Shown here piece by piece: positions 1-9,292 of a DNA stretch of 64,000 nucleotides. Every line of letters begins with the position of its first letter. The first letter of the stretch is position 1. The notes below the pieces were generated by a model. It ran no database searches and was not told the origin of the DNA. It saw only the letters and a program-made list of their open reading frames with translations. Source of the DNA: Sphingobacteriia bacterium (GTDB lineage Bacteria; Bacteroidota; Bacteroidia; Chitinophagales; Chitinophagaceae); contig CANGCK010000004.1 in the NCBI GenBank assembly GCA_947452295.1, forward strand, positions 34,474 to 98,473. The letters are read 5' to 3'. Position numbers and translations under genes: made by a program.

Positions 1-1988
1 ACAGCAAGCAATAAAATGAATAAACCAAATAAATAAATATATATTTTTTTATATTTAAAATTGATATTTTCTTTAAGCATAAATAAACAAGCGGCTAAAA
101 ATAAACAAAAACCTGCCGAAGCATTAAATGCTAATCGTTCACCAACCATACCTGCCACTAATTCTACATAATTACTAAATAATAATATTGAGATTGTGTA
201 CCATAAATAACCAATTAAAATAAAAGGATATTTTTTGTAAAAGATAATACCCATCAAAAAAATAATCAAATAAATCAATAGATAAAATATTGATTTGAAG
301 CTGAATAATGAAGTAGTATTTATAACAGCGTATCCATAATAAAAAGACAATTCAGTAGGTATAACTAGAATTTTTAAATAGGTCCCAATTGTAATTATCC
401 CAGTACCTAGTGTTTCGCTAAAAGAATGAGGCTTAACTAAAGTATTTTCAACAAATTGTAAATTTCTACCTTCTTTAAATTTGAAAAGTTGAATTTGCTC
501 ATTATCTAAATTAATACTTGTACTGGTTAAATAGGTATTATTATTAACAATTAAATTATTATTTGTTTTTTTAAAAATAACATTTGAAGAATTGATAAAA
601 GTATAAATCAAAATAAATATGATTGAAAATAATTGCAAAAATTTAATGATTATCTTTTCATAATTCTGATGAATAAAAAAACAAACAATAGTAATAAATA
701 AAAGTAAAAGAGTAAAAACAGAGAAATTAAAAAATAGAATAGAAATTAATAATGCAACAAGAGAAACGATAATACTCCATAAAATATTATTTTGTAACGA
801 ATAAAAAATGAATAAAATGATTCCTATAAGTAAAATATTTGCAATTGAAAAATTAAGAATTAAAATAAAAACAATTATAATTGAACCAAGGACATAAATT
901 AACCAATCTTTATTTGCTTGAAATAAAAACCGTGGATTTTGAATAAGTAATAAAAAAAGAGATAATAATTTGAAATTAAATACATCATTAACAAATCCTA
1001 CGATTGCAAATTGAAGAATTAAAAGAATTGTTCCGTAATAATTATACTTAAATAAATAAATAAGTGCTGTAAATATAGCAAGTACGAAATAAAATATATT
1101 ATTAAAATATAAAAAACAAAACATTAAAGCCCATGACATCAATATCAATCCCAAATAAATATATTTTATTTTAGATTGAAAAAAGATATGTAATTCATTA
1201 AATTTTAGTGTTATAATAAAGAAAAATATTAAAACAAAAATTTGCAGTAACATTAATTTTAATGAAAATAGTAATTTGAAATCCACAGCAATTAAACTAG
1301 ATGGGATTGACAATACTAATAGAATTAAAAAATATTTTTTAATTGATATAGGATGTATTGATAGTGATATAATTGGCAGTAGAATAGACATTGGAAATAT
1401 ACTTTTCTTCGCTAACATTCCAATAGCAAAAAAAATACCAACAAGAATCAAATTGATGAAACTATACTTTTTTAGCAATTTGTTAAGTGACAATGCAGCA
1501 AGTAGCATGAATATAAAAGCTAATATTTCATCTCTATTTTTAATGCTTGCAACAGCTTCTGAATGTATGGGATGAACAGCAAATAATACAGTTGCAATAA
1601 AAGCAATAAACCTATAATTATGCCCTACCCAATTAGACAATAATTTAAATAACAAAAAAACAGCTATACAATAAAATATCAAATTAAAGAGATGACTTAC
1701 GAAGGGATGTTCACCAAACAATTGATTTTCTATTGCAAATGACAAATGAACAATTGGCCTATATCCATAAGCATATCCCATATTATCTTCATAATAAGGT
1801 GTAGAAAATATGTCTCTAAATGAAGATAATCCCTTGGAACTTAACGGATGATTTTGAGTAACAAGATTGTCATCTAAATTATATCCGTTAAATAATGTAT
1901 TAGTATAAATCAAGATTGTTAAAACAATAATAAAATATAAATATTTGTTATTATAATTAAAATTGAAAAGAAATATTTTTTTTTTCAT
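1..1988 (-). CDS. PMT/TMTC-like membrane glycosyltransferase, C-terminus off window
   Basis: Open frame read leftward from an ATG at 1988 to the window edge with no stop (about 662 codons seen), so the C-terminus is missing. The N-terminus is a short Lys-rich stretch and a membrane segment, followed by many Ile/Leu/Phe-rich segments. About residue 110 it has the loop HPIHSEAVASIKNRDEI, and further on LSFYYGYAV and MVGERLAFNASAGFCLF. These are landmarks of the multi-membrane, polyprenyl-phosphate-dependent mannosyltransferase-like family (PMT/ArnT-like, eukaryotic TMTC relatives), whose bacterial members often end in TPR repeats. It is the last visible gene of the leftward glycan operon, 42 bp after a glycosyltransferase-like gene. 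I infer a role in transferring sugar from a lipid carrier outside the cytoplasm; acceptor and donor are unknown. Confidence 0.75.
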   Translation of the reverse strand, partial: MKKKIFLFNFNYNNKYLYFIIVLTILIYTNTLFNGYNLDDNLVTQNHPLSSKGLSSFRDIFSTPYYEDNMGYAYGYRPIVHLSFAIENQLFGEHPFVSHLFNLIFYCIAVFLLFKLLSNWVGHNYRFIAFIATVLFAVHPIHSEAVASIKNRDEILAFIFMLLAALSLNKLLKKYSFINLILVGIFFAIGMLAKKSIFPMSILLPIISLSIHPISIKKYFLILLVLSIPSSLIAVDFKLLFSLKLMLLQIFVLIFFFIITLKFNELHIFFQSKIKYIYLGLILMSWALMFCFLYFNNIFYFVLAIFTALIYLFKYNYYGTILLILQFAIVGFVNDVFNFKLLSLFLLLIQNPRFLFQANKDWLIYVLGSIIIVFILILNFSIANILLIGIILFIFYSLQNNILWSIIVSLVALLISILFFNFSVFTLLLLFITIVCFFIHQNYEKIIIKFLQLFSIIFILIYTFINSSNVIFKKTNNNLIVNNNTYLTSTSINLDNEQIQLFKFKEGRNLQFVENTLVKPHSFSETLGTGIITIGTYLKILVIPTELSFYYGYAVINTTSLFSFKSIFYLLIYLIIFLMGIIFYKKYPFILIGYLWYTISILLFSNYVELVAGMVGERLAFNASAGFCLFLAACLFMLKENINFKYKKIYIYLFGLFILLLA

Positions 1989-2030
1989 CATTAAATATTG
2001 AAAGATGATATTTATAAAAAGATTGAATAA

Positions 2031-2930
2031 TTATTCAAAAAGTCTTTTAAATTTCCAAATCAAAAAATACAAATAAGTAATAAACGTATTTATATTGAAT
2101 ATTTTTCTTTTAAAAGAATACTTAGCATTGTATTGTTTTAATAATAGATTGTAATAATTATACTCTGGTAATAACGGATTATCAATTTTGGAAAAAACAA
2201 TACAACTTAATTCAGCATAATGAATAAAAATAATTTTATGTTGATTATTTATTAAAATTTCACCAAATTGATTTCTATCTAACTGATAATTTTTATAATT
2301 CCAACCAGCAAAATTACAACCTGGATGTTTTAATATTTCAACATTATCAAATAAAATAGGAACCAAATCTAAATATTTTTGATCATCAAAAAGCCCTCTA
2401 GTAAATGATTTTTTAATATTATACAAACAACAATTAGACCACCATTTTAAAAAACCAAGCGCATTAAAATTAACTCCAATAAACCCTGCGTTAAATAAAC
2501 CCACTCTATAATTAGCTTCAAACCAATTTTGATTATTATTAGGATTTGTTTCATAAAAATGAGGGGTAAGCAACACAGAAGAATAAGAAAGTTTTTCAAA
2601 TAAAAATGCAGGATCAGCATAAAATAAAATATCATTGTCTAAATAAATTACGCTGACATGATGATTTAATAAATAGGATAAAAAAACAGGTTTTAATCCC
2701 CATCTAAGTTTGTTAGCATTAGTAGAATATTTATCAATAATCTTTATTGATAAATCATTAATTATTTGATTTAAAGTTACAAAAGCAATATTATCCTTAT
2801 TAATTAATGGAATTTTATTTGAATCAATTAGTAAAACATGTAATTTATAGGGCATTATGCTATCTGCAAGTGCATATACCTTGTAAAGATGTGAATGGGT
2901 TGTTATAGTACAAAATGAAACATTATCCAT
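2031..2930 (-). CDS. DxD glycosyltransferase-like protein (GT8/nucleotide-diphospho-sugar transferase type)
   Basis: A 299-residue soluble protein starting at ATG 2930. The first ~85 residues look like the Rossmann half of a GT-A fold. VIYLDNDILFY near residue 95 supplies a DxD-type metal and nucleotide-sugar site, and FNAGFIGVN and the later GLFDDQKYLDL match the acceptor-side motifs of GT8-like nucleotide-diphospho-sugar transferases. The C-terminus is basic and hydrophobic (FKRKIFN and a Leu/Phe/Trp tail), consistent with membrane association. It sits between an HTTM-like gene and the PMT-like gene in the same direction. I infer that it adds one sugar to the surface glycan; the sugar cannot be read from the sequence. 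Confidence 0.7.
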   Translation of the reverse strand: MDNVSFCTITTHSHLYKVYALADSIMPYKLHVLLIDSNKIPLINKDNIAFVTLNQIINDLSIKIIDKYSTNANKLRWGLKPVFLSYLLNHHVSVIYLDNDILFYADPAFLFEKLSYSSVLLTPHFYETNPNNNQNWFEANYRVGLFNAGFIGVNFNALGFLKWWSNCCLYNIKKSFTRGLFDDQKYLDLVPILFDNVEILKHPGCNFAGWNYKNYQLDRNQFGEILINNQHKIIFIHYAELSCIVFSKIDNPLLPEYNYYNLLLKQYNAKYSFKRKIFNINTFITYLYFLIWKFKRLFE

Positions 2931-2965
2931 TGTATTGAATCTAACCTATTTGTTTACGCTTTATG

Positions 2966-3847
2966 CTACATTTTATTGTATAATTTATTGAAAATAGGGA
3001 TAATTTTTATATTACTTATATACCAGGAAATAAATAATGGATTTATCATAAAAATTACCATTGGCACTATAATTGGTAAAATGGCAATATCCATAATTAG
3101 ATAAATACCCACATGCATAAAAAGAAGCAAAATACCATAATAAAAAGTCATCTTACTATTGAATAAAGCAACCAAAGAAAATAATTCCAAAAGCAATGAA
3201 ATGGTTAATATACTATAAATTATCATTGGATGATGCTCAATATAATTGACAAGTAAATTACCTTTTACCAAATAAAATTGGTTTCCGAAATCAGAAAATT
3301 CTTGAAAATGAGATTTGAGTATTTGCAAAGTAATTCTTTTCCCATTGATAACCCAATAAAAACCAGCTGTTTTTAATTTTGAAATTGCAGACAATGTGTA
3401 AGCACCAAGAATTACTTGAATGGAATATTGCATGCTATTGATCCACTTATTTTTTTCCTTAGAGGAAGTAGAATATGATATAAATTGAACAAAAAATATT
3501 ACCGAAAGCAATGTATTTCGGTAATATAGACCATTTGACTCTTCTATAGTAAATGAAATTGTACTTATCATAAAAAGTAAGAAACACACCCAAGCCATTT
3601 TATACTCTAATAAGTACAATAAACAAAGTAGTAAAGATAGAATAATAAAAAAGGATTTAATAGTAGGTAAGAGCAACCATTCAAAATTAATTAAGGAACA
3701 GATACCTACAGGAAATGGTATTTGATTGCTTTTAATTATTGAGGTTAGAAAAACTATTAACCAATAAATAATAAAGGATAAACGACCAAACTTCCACTTG
3801 TTTTTTTCAAAAAAATAAGTAGAATTACTATTTTCATTTGCAATCAT
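2966..3847 (-). CDS. HTTM-like polytopic membrane protein
   Basis: A 293-residue protein, almost entirely hydrophobic, with about seven membrane segments after a charged N-terminus. The segment around YSIQVILGAYTLSAISKLK resembles the helix pattern of the HTTM family (horizontally transferred transmembrane domain, related to vitamin-K-dependent gamma-carboxylase), but I do not see a clear carboxylase active site. The ATG at 3847 lies inside the 3' end of the preceding gene (14-bp overlap with 3834-4271), which suggests translational coupling. HTTM-like proteins paired with a small membrane-anchored partner occur in Bacteroidota. The role in the glycan locus is unknown. Family assignment is moderate because it rests on hydropathy and one region. 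Confidence 0.55.
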   Translation of the reverse strand: MIANENSNSTYFFEKNKWKFGRLSFIIYWLIVFLTSIIKSNQIPFPVGICSLINFEWLLLPTIKSFFIILSLLLCLLYLLEYKMAWVCFLLFMISTISFTIEESNGLYYRNTLLSVIFFVQFISYSTSSKEKNKWINSMQYSIQVILGAYTLSAISKLKTAGFYWVINGKRITLQILKSHFQEFSDFGNQFYLVKGNLLVNYIEHHPMIIYSILTISLLLELFSLVALFNSKMTFYYGILLLFMHVGIYLIMDIAILPIIVPMVIFMINPLFISWYISNIKIIPIFNKLYNKM

Positions 3848-4271
3848 ACATCAAAAAATATTTTTTTTGAATAGAATCATTGTTATATAAAAAATACAAT
3901 CTATATATTTTTATATTTCTCTTGTTATGTGCTTTAAAAGCACCTCGTGCATCTAATAATTTAATCATTTCATTACCCACTTGCTTTAGCGCTCTACTTG
4001 ATTCCATTCCGTCACCATATTGAATTTGTACACTTTCACAAATTGAATAAAATAAATGGCTCAATTCACCACCAGAAACATGAAATTTTTGTGATGGTAT
4101 AAATCGATTATTAGAATCAGTAAAGAAAAAAGAATAAGACCAATTTGGAAATGAACTATACATTGGGAATCTTGAAAAAGGATGATTCTCATTGATTATC
4201 ATACTGGAAATAATATAGATCAAAGCTATAATTATCAACCTATATTTAAATAATACTTTTTTCAATTTCAA
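3834..4271 (-). CDS. small membrane-anchored protein coupled to the HTTM-like gene
   Basis: A 145-residue protein with one N-terminal membrane helix (about residues 10-27), followed by the conserved-looking segment HPFSRFPMYSSFPNWSY and a mostly polar, externally predicted domain. No ATG is available near the N-terminus without losing the helix; the best start is TTG at 4271 (another TTG lies two codons downstream). It overlaps the HTTM-like gene by 14 bp, so the two probably form a translationally coupled pair and perhaps a complex. I recognise no catalytic motif. The reading is supported by the tight operon spacing: it starts 9 bp after the stop of the upstream gene. Confidence 0.55.
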   Translation of the reverse strand: MKLKKVLFKYRLIIIALIYIISSMIINENHPFSRFPMYSSFPNWSYSFFFTDSNNRFIPSQKFHVSGGELSHLFYSICESVQIQYGDGMESSRALKQVGNEMIKLLDARGAFKAHNKRNIKIYRLYFLYNNDSIQKKYFLMYDCK

Positions 4272-4279
4272 TATCGAAT

Positions 4280-5467
4280 TTAATACTCGTTTTCAAACTT
4301 AGTTATAATCCAATTCCAGACAGACCAATTAGTATTTCCCCAATTGTGATAAACATGAATAAAATTAGGCATATACATTGTGCTAAAATTATCGTCGCTT
4401 ATAGCGTTTTTATCACTATCTAAACAAAGGCCATTATTATTATAATCTGCTATAAAATTCCATTTTTTATGTAAAACCGGATGATTTTGTAATCCAAATT
4501 GCCACACGGTAGCAATAAGTGTACCTTGATCACGAGTTTTCCAATTAGGATAATTAAAGATTTTAAGTGATTTAGTATGCCAAGATTCGAGAAATTCATG
4601 ACTCAAATCATTAAACAAAAACACCCCCCCATTCCAATGTTGCCAATTTTTATCGACTATTTTAACTTTGAAATCTTCAAGTATATATTCTGCTAAATGA
4701 TCACATTGATCATTCCAAATATTCACTCCAGCTTTATTGAGCCATATTCGTTTCCATCTTAAATATTTAAAACCAGTTTGCACCTCAATTTTTTTAAAAT
4801 TAAATTCATGCAATAAAATATCACCTGTAAACAAATGCCATGTCCGTTTTGTCTTATCGAAATAAAATTCACTATTCAGCATGAAATTAGATCCAGAAAT
4901 TAAATATTTAAATCCAAATATTAGTTTTTTAATGATAGACTTTTTAATAATGTCTAATTGAAATTTAAGTACTTTTTGTTTGTCTTTTAAATTAGTATCA
5001 ATGATGATTTTATCATTATCCATCATTCCTATAGCATTATTGAAAATATCTCTATCAATAGACCACCTATGCAGACAACCACAATTAACAGCATATGGAC
5101 TAAATTTTTTTAATTTACAATGATCAGGGGCAAAACGAATAGGCATTACAAATTCATTAAAAATTTGATTGCAATGAGGAGATAATGCAATAACATCTGT
5201 ATCTAAATAACAGTAGTTGTTCCCTTTTGGCAGAAATTTATATAGACCAGTTTTAAGGTATATACTTGCCTGATGATGGTTTAAGTATGTAGGTGTATTT
5301 ATATCAATAATAGCATGATGAAATATTTCTGATTCATTTCTTTTTTTATCTGTTACAACAACAATAGAATAATTTGAATATTTAGTTAAATATTTCAATG
5401 AAAAATGTAAAGTGTCGATATGCTCCTTATCTCCACAAACAACAAAAACAAAAACATTATTATTCAT
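4280..5467 (-). CDS. glycosyltransferase-like protein with DTD motif
   Basis: A GT-A-like protein of 395 residues. I chose the ATG at 5467 because the longer reading begins with a TTG 39 bp upstream and adds a tail unlike a GT N-terminus, whereas MNNNVFVFVVCGDKEHI starts the first beta strand directly. YCYLDTDVIAL (about residue 90) is the DxD-type metal/nucleotide-sugar motif. Further landmarks are VNCGCLHRWS and, near the end, DQGTLIATVWQFG and a His-rich FIHVYHNWG. It resembles other uncharacterised nucleotide-diphospho-sugar transferases of surface polysaccharide loci and follows the epimerase gene in the same direction. The sugar and linkage are unknown. Confidence 0.65.
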   Translation of the reverse strand: MNNNVFVFVVCGDKEHIDTLHFSLKYLTKYSNYSIVVVTDKKRNESEIFHHAIIDINTPTYLNHHQASIYLKTGLYKFLPKGNNYCYLDTDVIALSPHCNQIFNEFVMPIRFAPDHCKLKKFSPYAVNCGCLHRWSIDRDIFNNAIGMMDNDKIIIDTNLKDKQKVLKFQLDIIKKSIIKKLIFGFKYLISGSNFMLNSEFYFDKTKRTWHLFTGDILLHEFNFKKIEVQTGFKYLRWKRIWLNKAGVNIWNDQCDHLAEYILEDFKVKIVDKNWQHWNGGVFLFNDLSHEFLESWHTKSLKIFNYPNWKTRDQGTLIATVWQFGLQNHPVLHKKWNFIADYNNNGLCLDSDKNAISDDNFSTMYMPNFIHVYHNWGNTNWSVWNWIITKFENEY

Positions 5468-5524
5468 ATATAAAAAACCAATCAGGTTATATAGTATTCT
5501 ATTCAATATAGAGAAATCATCATT

Positions 5525-6469
5525 TTACAAGTCATATTCATACAATTTGAACCAACTAACCATTTCATTTATTCCATACAAATGATTACAAGTAGGTGTA
5601 AAATTAATATATGTTTTTAACTTATCATTATTGCAATGAGTATAGGCTGATTCGTTATTCGGTAATTTCTTAAAATTATAATTCACGGGTAAACACATTG
5701 ACGCTGCAATCGAATTTACATATTGTTTTACAGTTATTGGTTGACCATAACCAATATTAAAAATTTGATGCGTGCCAATATCTTCATTTTGAATTTTATC
5801 AATTAAAAGCTTTATTGAATATACAACATCACTAACATGAGTAAAGTCTCTATAAATATCTCCATTGTTATACAATACGACTGGTTGGTTATTTTTGATT
5901 AGATGCATAAATTTATATGCAGCCATATCTGGTCTTGTCCATGAGCCATATACTGTAAAAAATCTCAATCCTATCGCAGTAATACCGAATTGTTTACAAT
6001 AGTTTTCAACCATCAATTCACCCATTTTTTTAGTTGTTCCATAAAACGAAAGTTGAAAATCGGTAGAATCAGATTCAGTCATACATTTTGTATTATCTTG
6101 ACAATAAACAGATGAACTACTTGCATAAATTAAATATTTTACTCCATTCTTTCTACATTGTTCCAATACATTAAAAGTTCCCTGAACATTTGCTGATAAA
6201 TATTTATCTGGATGTTTTAACGAACCTGCAATTCCAGTTTCAGCTGCAAGATGAATAACAATTTGAGGTTTATTTTTAAGTTGATCTATGAAATTATCGT
6301 TAATGTCTTTTATAATTACATCAGTTAAAAGATTACTACGTATTGATGATGATACATTTCGTTCAAATAATGCATCCAGATTTTGAATTTCAAATTGATC
6401 TTTAAGAACTTTGTTCAAATGAAATCCAATAAAACCTGCCCCCCCCGTTATTAGTATGTTTTTAATCAT
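5525..6469 (-). CDS. NAD-dependent sugar epimerase, UDP-glucuronate 4-epimerase type
   Basis: An extended SDR of 314 residues. GGAGFIG at residues 9-15 is the NAD-binding glycine motif. The catalytic pair is Tyr143 and Lys147 (YGTTK), with the helper Ser run SSSSVY at about 117-122. RFFTVYG (169-175) followed by RPDMA (179-183) is typical of UDP-glucuronate 4-epimerases and related nucleotide-uronate epimerases rather than GalE. The expected reaction is interconversion of UDP-GlcA and UDP-GalA (or the N-acetylated equivalents) in the cytoplasm. It lies directly downstream of the AsnB-like gene (41 bp), which fits a pathway that makes and then amidates a uronic acid. Substrate preference is inferred from family motifs only. 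Confidence 0.8.
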   Translation of the reverse strand: MIKNILITGGAGFIGFHLNKVLKDQFEIQNLDALFERNVSSSIRSNLLTDVIIKDINDNFIDQLKNKPQIVIHLAAETGIAGSLKHPDKYLSANVQGTFNVLEQCRKNGVKYLIYASSSSVYCQDNTKCMTESDSTDFQLSFYGTTKKMGELMVENYCKQFGITAIGLRFFTVYGSWTRPDMAAYKFMHLIKNNQPVVLYNNGDIYRDFTHVSDVVYSIKLLIDKIQNEDIGTHQIFNIGYGQPITVKQYVNSIAASMCLPVNYNFKKLPNNESAYTHCNNDKLKTYINFTPTCNHLYGINEMVSWFKLYEYDL

Positions 6470-6510
6470 AATAAATCATTAACAAATGTATTAAAAGTCT
6501 ATTATCAAAT

Positions 6511-8286
6511 TTAATTAGACATCCAATAATCAAACCAATTTTCCATAACTAATATTTTCCAAAGTTTCCAATCATACTTTCTATTTAATAATTCATCGAT
6601 ATAGCTTTGCTGAATGATATTATACTCTACCAATTTCGAATTAGAAAATTTTTTACGATAAAAATCTATTTGCATATAATATTCATCGGGTCCAACAAAG
6701 CCTTGTTTTTTTCGATTTAAAATAGAAAGAGGAAGTTCCTTCTTTATATTTTCATACAGTAAATATTTTGTTTGATTTGTTTTAAACATTAAATCTTCCT
6801 CTACACTAAAAATATTTTCAAATAAATCATGATCTAAAAATGGCACACGAACTTCCAAGGAATTTGCCATACTTGCTCGATCTATTTTGGTAAGAACCAA
6901 TTCGGCCATAAAACATTTTATATCTAAATATTGAATTGACTTTAATGGAGACAACGATTTTATAAAATGTTTCCTATAAAACCAATCAGGGTCTTTTGGA
7001 ATATATTCGTGAAGATGGGGGCATATCATTTTTTTAAGTTCCTCATAGTCAAATTTCCCCATTCCCATTGAATTTGCGTAGAAATCGACAGTACGAGAAG
7101 GCATAAATAAAGATATGAATTTATTTAGCCATTTGGGTTTCATAGCATTTCTTTTAAATTCTTGTTGCCAAGTATATCCTGCAAATAGTTCATCAGCACC
7201 TTCCCCACTTAAAACAGCTTTAACTTTTTTGGCTGCTAATTGTGAGACTAAAAAAGTAGGGATGATTGAAATATCAGCAATTGGTTCATCGTAAATTAAT
7301 GGCATCTTGTCGATTAAAGAAATACTATTTTGATTGGCAATGTAATAGTCATTACTAAGCTGGTGATGCTGAGCCACTATTTGAGCATAAGTATGTTCAC
7401 TTTCCCCCCAATGGTCAAACCCAATTGAAAATGTTTTTGGAGAAAGCCCCCAATATTTCATAAAAGTAACCAATGCGCTACTATCATATCCTCCACTCAG
7501 AAAAGCTCCGATTGGGACATCAGCTTTAGAATGACTCTTAACTGACAATTTTATTAAATCACCCACTTTTTGAATCATTTCGGCATCTTCCTGAATAGTA
7601 GTCTTACTTATCAATGACCAATATTCAATTTCTTTAGATTGCAAACTTGATGTGTCATAAACAATATAATGTGCAGGTTTTATTTTTTGGATATTTTTCC
7701 AAATCGTTTTAGGTGATGGAATATACCTATAAACAAAAAAATCAGCAAAAGAACTGAAATCAATTTCTTTAATTGGGATACCAGATAATAATATTGATTT
7801 TAGTTCAGAAGCAAATATTAAGTGTTCAGAATCATTGTAATAGTATAATGGTTTAATACCAAATCTATCACGTATCAAAAACAGTTGATTAATCCTTTCA
7901 TCTAAAATTACAATAGCAAACATACCTTTTAACCGGTCAAGAAAAGATATTCCCCATATTTCATATGCTGCAATTATAACTTCTGTATCTGTATTCGTTT
8001 TAAATGAGTACAGATCATTTAATTCATTTTTTAAATCTACATAATTATATATTTCCCCATTAAATGAAATCCAAATGTTTTTTTGGTTGTTACTGATTGG
8101 TTGATCACCATCTTTAGTTAAATCAATAAAAGACAAACGAGTATGGCCAAGTGCAGCTTTATTATTTGAAGAAAAATGCATTCCATTTGCGTCAGGTCCA
8201 CGATGATGAAGTGATTCTACCATTAAAGTAAATAGTTCACTATTGACAATATTTTTCTTGTTAACCCACCCTACTATTCCACACAT
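6511..8286 (-). CDS. asnB: glutamine-hydrolysing asparagine synthase family amidotransferase
   Basis: A full-length two-domain AsnB-type protein (591 residues). MCGIVGW puts the class II glutamine amidotransferase nucleophile at Cys2. The N-terminal domain carries the usual RGPD and SFNGEIYNY segments, and the synthetase domain carries the PP-loop LSGGYDSSAL and LSGEGADELFAGY. In metabolism it makes Asn from Asp, Gln and ATP, but in O-antigen and capsule clusters close relatives (WbpS/WbmE type) amidate the carboxylate of a uronic acid. Because it lies between a GT2 and a uronate epimerase, amidation of a sugar acid is the more likely job here; that is an inference from context. All catalytic landmarks look intact. 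Confidence 0.85.
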   Translation of the reverse strand: MCGIVGWVNKKNIVNSELFTLMVESLHHRGPDANGMHFSSNNKAALGHTRLSFIDLTKDGDQPISNNQKNIWISFNGEIYNYVDLKNELNDLYSFKTNTDTEVIIAAYEIWGISFLDRLKGMFAIVILDERINQLFLIRDRFGIKPLYYYNDSEHLIFASELKSILLSGIPIKEIDFSSFADFFVYRYIPSPKTIWKNIQKIKPAHYIVYDTSSLQSKEIEYWSLISKTTIQEDAEMIQKVGDLIKLSVKSHSKADVPIGAFLSGGYDSSALVTFMKYWGLSPKTFSIGFDHWGESEHTYAQIVAQHHQLSNDYYIANQNSISLIDKMPLIYDEPIADISIIPTFLVSQLAAKKVKAVLSGEGADELFAGYTWQQEFKRNAMKPKWLNKFISLFMPSRTVDFYANSMGMGKFDYEELKKMICPHLHEYIPKDPDWFYRKHFIKSLSPLKSIQYLDIKCFMAELVLTKIDRASMANSLEVRVPFLDHDLFENIFSVEEDLMFKTNQTKYLLYENIKKELPLSILNRKKQGFVGPDEYYMQIDFYRKKFSNSKLVEYNIIQQSYIDELLNRKYDWKLWKILVMENWFDYWMSN

Positions 8287-8304
8287 GTTTATTTGTGAAT
8301 TGAT

Positions 8305-9198
8305 TTATTTAAAAATAGATTTATAAAAATAGAAGGTTTTTTTAAGTTCAGAGAGTATATACCGAAAAAATACTTTTTTTAATTTATTGTCTTTTATTAT
8401 AGTTCGTTCAATTACTAAAATATATTCTTTAGACAACGCAGTATAAATATCTAATAAATATTCTTCAAAATCTTTACGCTTAGACAATGATTCAAGAAAA
8501 TATGTATGTGAAAAATGGAATTGAATATTTTTGGATTTTGAAATGCCTTTTTCATGATTTCTATAAACACTCATGACTTCATCAAGATAATAAAACTTAC
8601 TATTTTTAATTGCCAAACAACATAACTTCCAAATTATCGAATAATTATCTTTAAAAAGAAGTAGATCAATATTTTGTAGAAAATCAGTACGAAGTAATAG
8701 AGATGATGTAGGGACAATTAAACGTTTTATGATATCGGCAGGATAAATTTCTTTTTGATATTTATATACATCAGAATATTTACTAGAATTTCCAAATAAA
8801 ATAGCAGAGGATGTTTTGTCGCTAATTATAGCAGTATTGTGAAAAATGCCCGAGTAATTTTCATTTGAATCTAAAAAATCAACCTGTTGTTGAAGCTTAT
8901 TAGGTAAAATCCAATAATCATCCCCGTCAAGAAAAGCAATATAATCGCTTTGAATTTTATTTAATACACTTAACGCATTATTCAAAACACCTATGTTTGA
9001 AGAATGATATAAATTATTTATTTCAATTGAAGATGTTGATTTAAACTTTTCAATTTCAGTTATTGTATCATCTGTAGAGCCATCGTCCGCTATGATAATA
9101 TTGAATTTAAAATCAGTTTTTTGCATGAGAATACTATCAAGGGTTTGCTTGATGTATTTCTCATGATTGTATGTTAAAATTACTACAGTAAGCTTCAT
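8305..9198 (-). CDS. GT2 family glycosyltransferase
   Basis: A 297-residue GT-A protein. The N-terminus MKLTVVILTYNHEKYI is the classic GT2 first strand, followed by IIADDGSTDDT (nucleotide-binding Asp) and AFLDGDDYW (DxD-like motif, about residues 90-98). The middle has the base-like region DNYSIIWKLCC and the C-terminus is helical and basic. It transfers a sugar from a nucleotide donor at the cytoplasmic face of the membrane. A stretch of 94 bp separates it from the upstream dioxygenase gene, one of the wider gaps in this operon. Donor and acceptor are not predictable. Confidence 0.85.
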   Translation of the reverse strand: MKLTVVILTYNHEKYIKQTLDSILMQKTDFKFNIIIADDGSTDDTITEIEKFKSTSSIEINNLYHSSNIGVLNNALSVLNKIQSDYIAFLDGDDYWILPNKLQQQVDFLDSNENYSGIFHNTAIISDKTSSAILFGNSSKYSDVYKYQKEIYPADIIKRLIVPTSSLLLRTDFLQNIDLLLFKDNYSIIWKLCCLAIKNSKFYYLDEVMSVYRNHEKGISKSKNIQFHFSHTYFLESLSKRKDFEEYLLDIYTALSKEYILVIERTIIKDNKLKKVFFRYILSELKKTFYFYKSIFK

Positions 9199-9292
9199 AT
9201 ATTATTTTAACTACTTAATTTATCACATGTAATTTCTCCTACATCTCGTTTTAATTACAACATTACAAGGTATCCTGTTCCATAGTAATACT

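Noticed and set aside
1276..1575. Rightward 99-codon frame near the left edge
   Set aside because: It is antisense to the PMT/TMTC-like gene, which has family motifs on the minus strand.
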